From Acidovorax radicis (lineage in GTDB: Bacteria > Pseudomonadota > Gammaproteobacteria > Burkholderiales > Burkholderiaceae_C), in the NCBI RefSeq assembly GCF_020510705.1, contig NZ_CP075184.1:806001-870000 (forward strand): 64,000 nucleotides of DNA, written 5' to 3'. Under the pieces are notes generated by a model that was not told the DNA's origin, did not search any database, and was given only the letters and a program-made list of their open reading frames with translations. The position numbers and the translations under genes were made by a program. Positions 63,098-64,000 of this stretch are shown in pieces; the first letter of the stretch is position 1; each line of letters begins with the position of its first letter.

Positions 63098-64000
63098 TGC
63101 GGTTGATCCATTCCCCCCAGGATGCGGTTCAATGGCTGCGTAGCCGTGTCACCGGCACGCTGCAGACAGACAGCCGCCTCGTAGCCCCAGGCGATGGCTT
63201 CATTGCGTGGCCCGGCGCGGCCACCGACGGGCGCGCCCACGTGGCCGATGCGCTGGTGCGCGGCGCCGCCGCCTGCCTGGTAGAGCACGCGGGCGTGGAG
63301 GCATTTGCGCTCGACGGCGAGCACATCGCGTCGCTGCAGGGCCTCAAGGCGGCCACGGGGCTGATTGCCGCGCAGTGGTTTGCCCACGCCTCCGACCGCA
63401 TGGATGTGCTGGCCGTCACGGGCACCAACGGCAAGACCAGTACCACCTGGTGGCTGGCGGACGCGCTCAATCTGCTGGCCGATTCGGGTGCGGCGGGAGG
63501 CAAGCGCTGCGCCATTGTCGGCACGCTGGGCATGGGGCTTGCCCCCGCACTCACCTCCACCGGCATGACCACTCCCGACCCGGTGCGCTTGCAACGCGCG
63601 TTCGCGGAGTTTGCCGATCAGGGCTTGGGCGCCTGCGCCATCGAGGCGTCGTCCATCGGCCTGGCAGAGCGGCGGCTGGACGGCACGCACATGCGGGTGG
63701 CGGTGTTCACCAATTTCACCCAAGACCACCTCGACTACCACGGCAGCATGGCCGACTACTGGCTGGCCAAGCGCGCACTGTTCGACTGGAGCGGACTCCA
63801 GGCGGCGGTGGTGAATATCGACGACCCCGTGGGTATGCAGCTGCACGCGGAGCTGACCGGTTCTGCGCTCGACCTGTGGAGCATCGCGATGGACCGCGAT
63901 GCGCGCTTGTGCGCCCGCGACATCGCGCTCGGTGAGCAGGGGCTGCGGTTCACCGTCGTGGAAGGCACCGACTGCCACCCAGTGCAAACCCGTGTGATCG
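63097..64000 (+). CDS. murE: UDP-MurNAc-L-Ala-D-Glu:meso-DAP ligase MurE (partial, runs off the right edge)
   Basis: The first 301 residues of a Mur ligase that adds diaminopimelate to the peptidoglycan precursor. The frame is open from ATG at 63097 to the window end. The N-terminal UDP-binding domain contains TDSRLVAPGDGFIAWPG. The ATP-binding P-loop is VTGTNGKTST (near residue 106), and TNFTQDHLDYHGSM is the Mur ligase signature. A GTG at 63094 is in frame just upstream. The start overlaps the ftsI stop by one base (TGATG), consistent with coupling. Confidence 0.94.
   Translation, partial: MRLIHSPQDAVQWLRSRVTGTLQTDSRLVAPGDGFIAWPGAATDGRAHVADALVRGAAACLVEHAGVEAFALDGEHIASLQGLKAATGLIAAQWFAHASDRMDVLAVTGTNGKTSTTWWLADALNLLADSGAAGGKRCAIVGTLGMGLAPALTSTGMTTPDPVRLQRAFAEFADQGLGACAIEASSIGLAERRLDGTHMRVAVFTNFTQDHLDYHGSMADYWLAKRALFDWSGLQAAVVNIDDPVGMQLHAELTGSALDLWSIAMDRDARLCARDIALGEQGLRFTVVEGTDCHPVQTRVI

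Noticed and set aside
62100-63100. Possible ftsI duplication or frameshift
   Set aside because: All three transpeptidase motifs occur once, in order, in one frame, so the gene is intact.
1-64000. tRNA, rRNA, insertion sequences, prophage or integron elements
   Set aside because: I looked for cloverleaf-like segments, transposase motifs and integrase genes; the only recombinase is chromosomal XerC in its conserved context.

Overview
The window looks like chromosomal DNA of a Betaproteobacterium in the order Burkholderiales, family Comamonadaceae, most likely Acidovorax or a close relative. This is inferred from gene order and sequence style, not from a database search. The evidence is the high GC content, a cobW-dksA-STAS-hslVU block next to the start of the division/cell-wall cluster (mraZ-rsmH-ftsL-ftsI-murE), a Bug-type solute receptor, and many copies of a short palindromic repeat built around GCGCTT(N6)AAGCGC, which I recall as typical of Comamonadaceae. 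I see no rRNA, tRNA, prophage, insertion sequence or CRISPR array. One structural RNA gene is clear: rnpB (RNase P RNA).

Layout. 0-3.7 kb: YciA-type thioesterase, an Atm1-type ABC exporter, a 2-hydroxyacid dehydrogenase. 3.7-9.8 kb: a complete RND efflux operon (adaptor, pump, outer-membrane channel) on the minus strand. 10-11.5 kb: an unusual MazG-like pyrophosphohydrolase fused to a PIN/NYN-like nuclease domain. 11.6-15.7 kb: a TRAP uptake operon (dctQ-dctM-dctP) and a divergent LysR regulator of HypT type. 15.9-20.1 kb: a glutamate/aspartate-type ABC importer with two tandem binding proteins. 20.4-26.9 kb: pyrC, DUF3025, htpX, a chemoreceptor, a COG2509-type FAD dehydrogenase. 27-30.3 kb: a ybhP-clsB-ybhN lipid operon. 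30.6-32.7 kb: cysK, a methyltransferase, rnpB. 32.8-39.7 kb: an M48 peptidase with a DUF898 membrane protein, a small unknown, an RluF-like pseudouridine synthase without the catalytic Asp, a Nudix-metallo-beta-lactamase fusion and an aldo/keto reductase. 39.8-43.1 kb: MFS exporter with a divergent LysR regulator, a small ORF, a YfcG-type glutathione transferase. 43.2-45.8 kb: dapF-DUF484-xerC. 45.9-53 kb: a GGDEF-EAL protein, acetoacetyl-CoA synthetase, a Bug receptor and an AraC regulator. 53.2-64 kb: cobW, dksA, STAS protein, hslV, hslU, mraZ, rsmH, ftsL, ftsI and murE, which runs off the right edge.

Most of the content is ordinary housekeeping and transport. The points most worth a second look are: (i) the pyrophosphohydrolase-PIN fusion with a duplicated C-terminal module; (ii) about 13 copies of one dispersed palindromic repeat, three of them translated in frame inside conserved genes; (iii) a second repeat family that adds about 45 residues to the N-terminus of the M48 peptidase and also separates rsmH from ftsL; (iv) a DksA with a Cys/Thr/Ser/Ala finger beside a His-rich CobW GTPase; (v) the pseudouridine synthase lacking its Asp; (vi) a G9 tract early in the chemoreceptor; (vii) four exact 10-bp-spaced AGTG repeats at the mraZ promoter.
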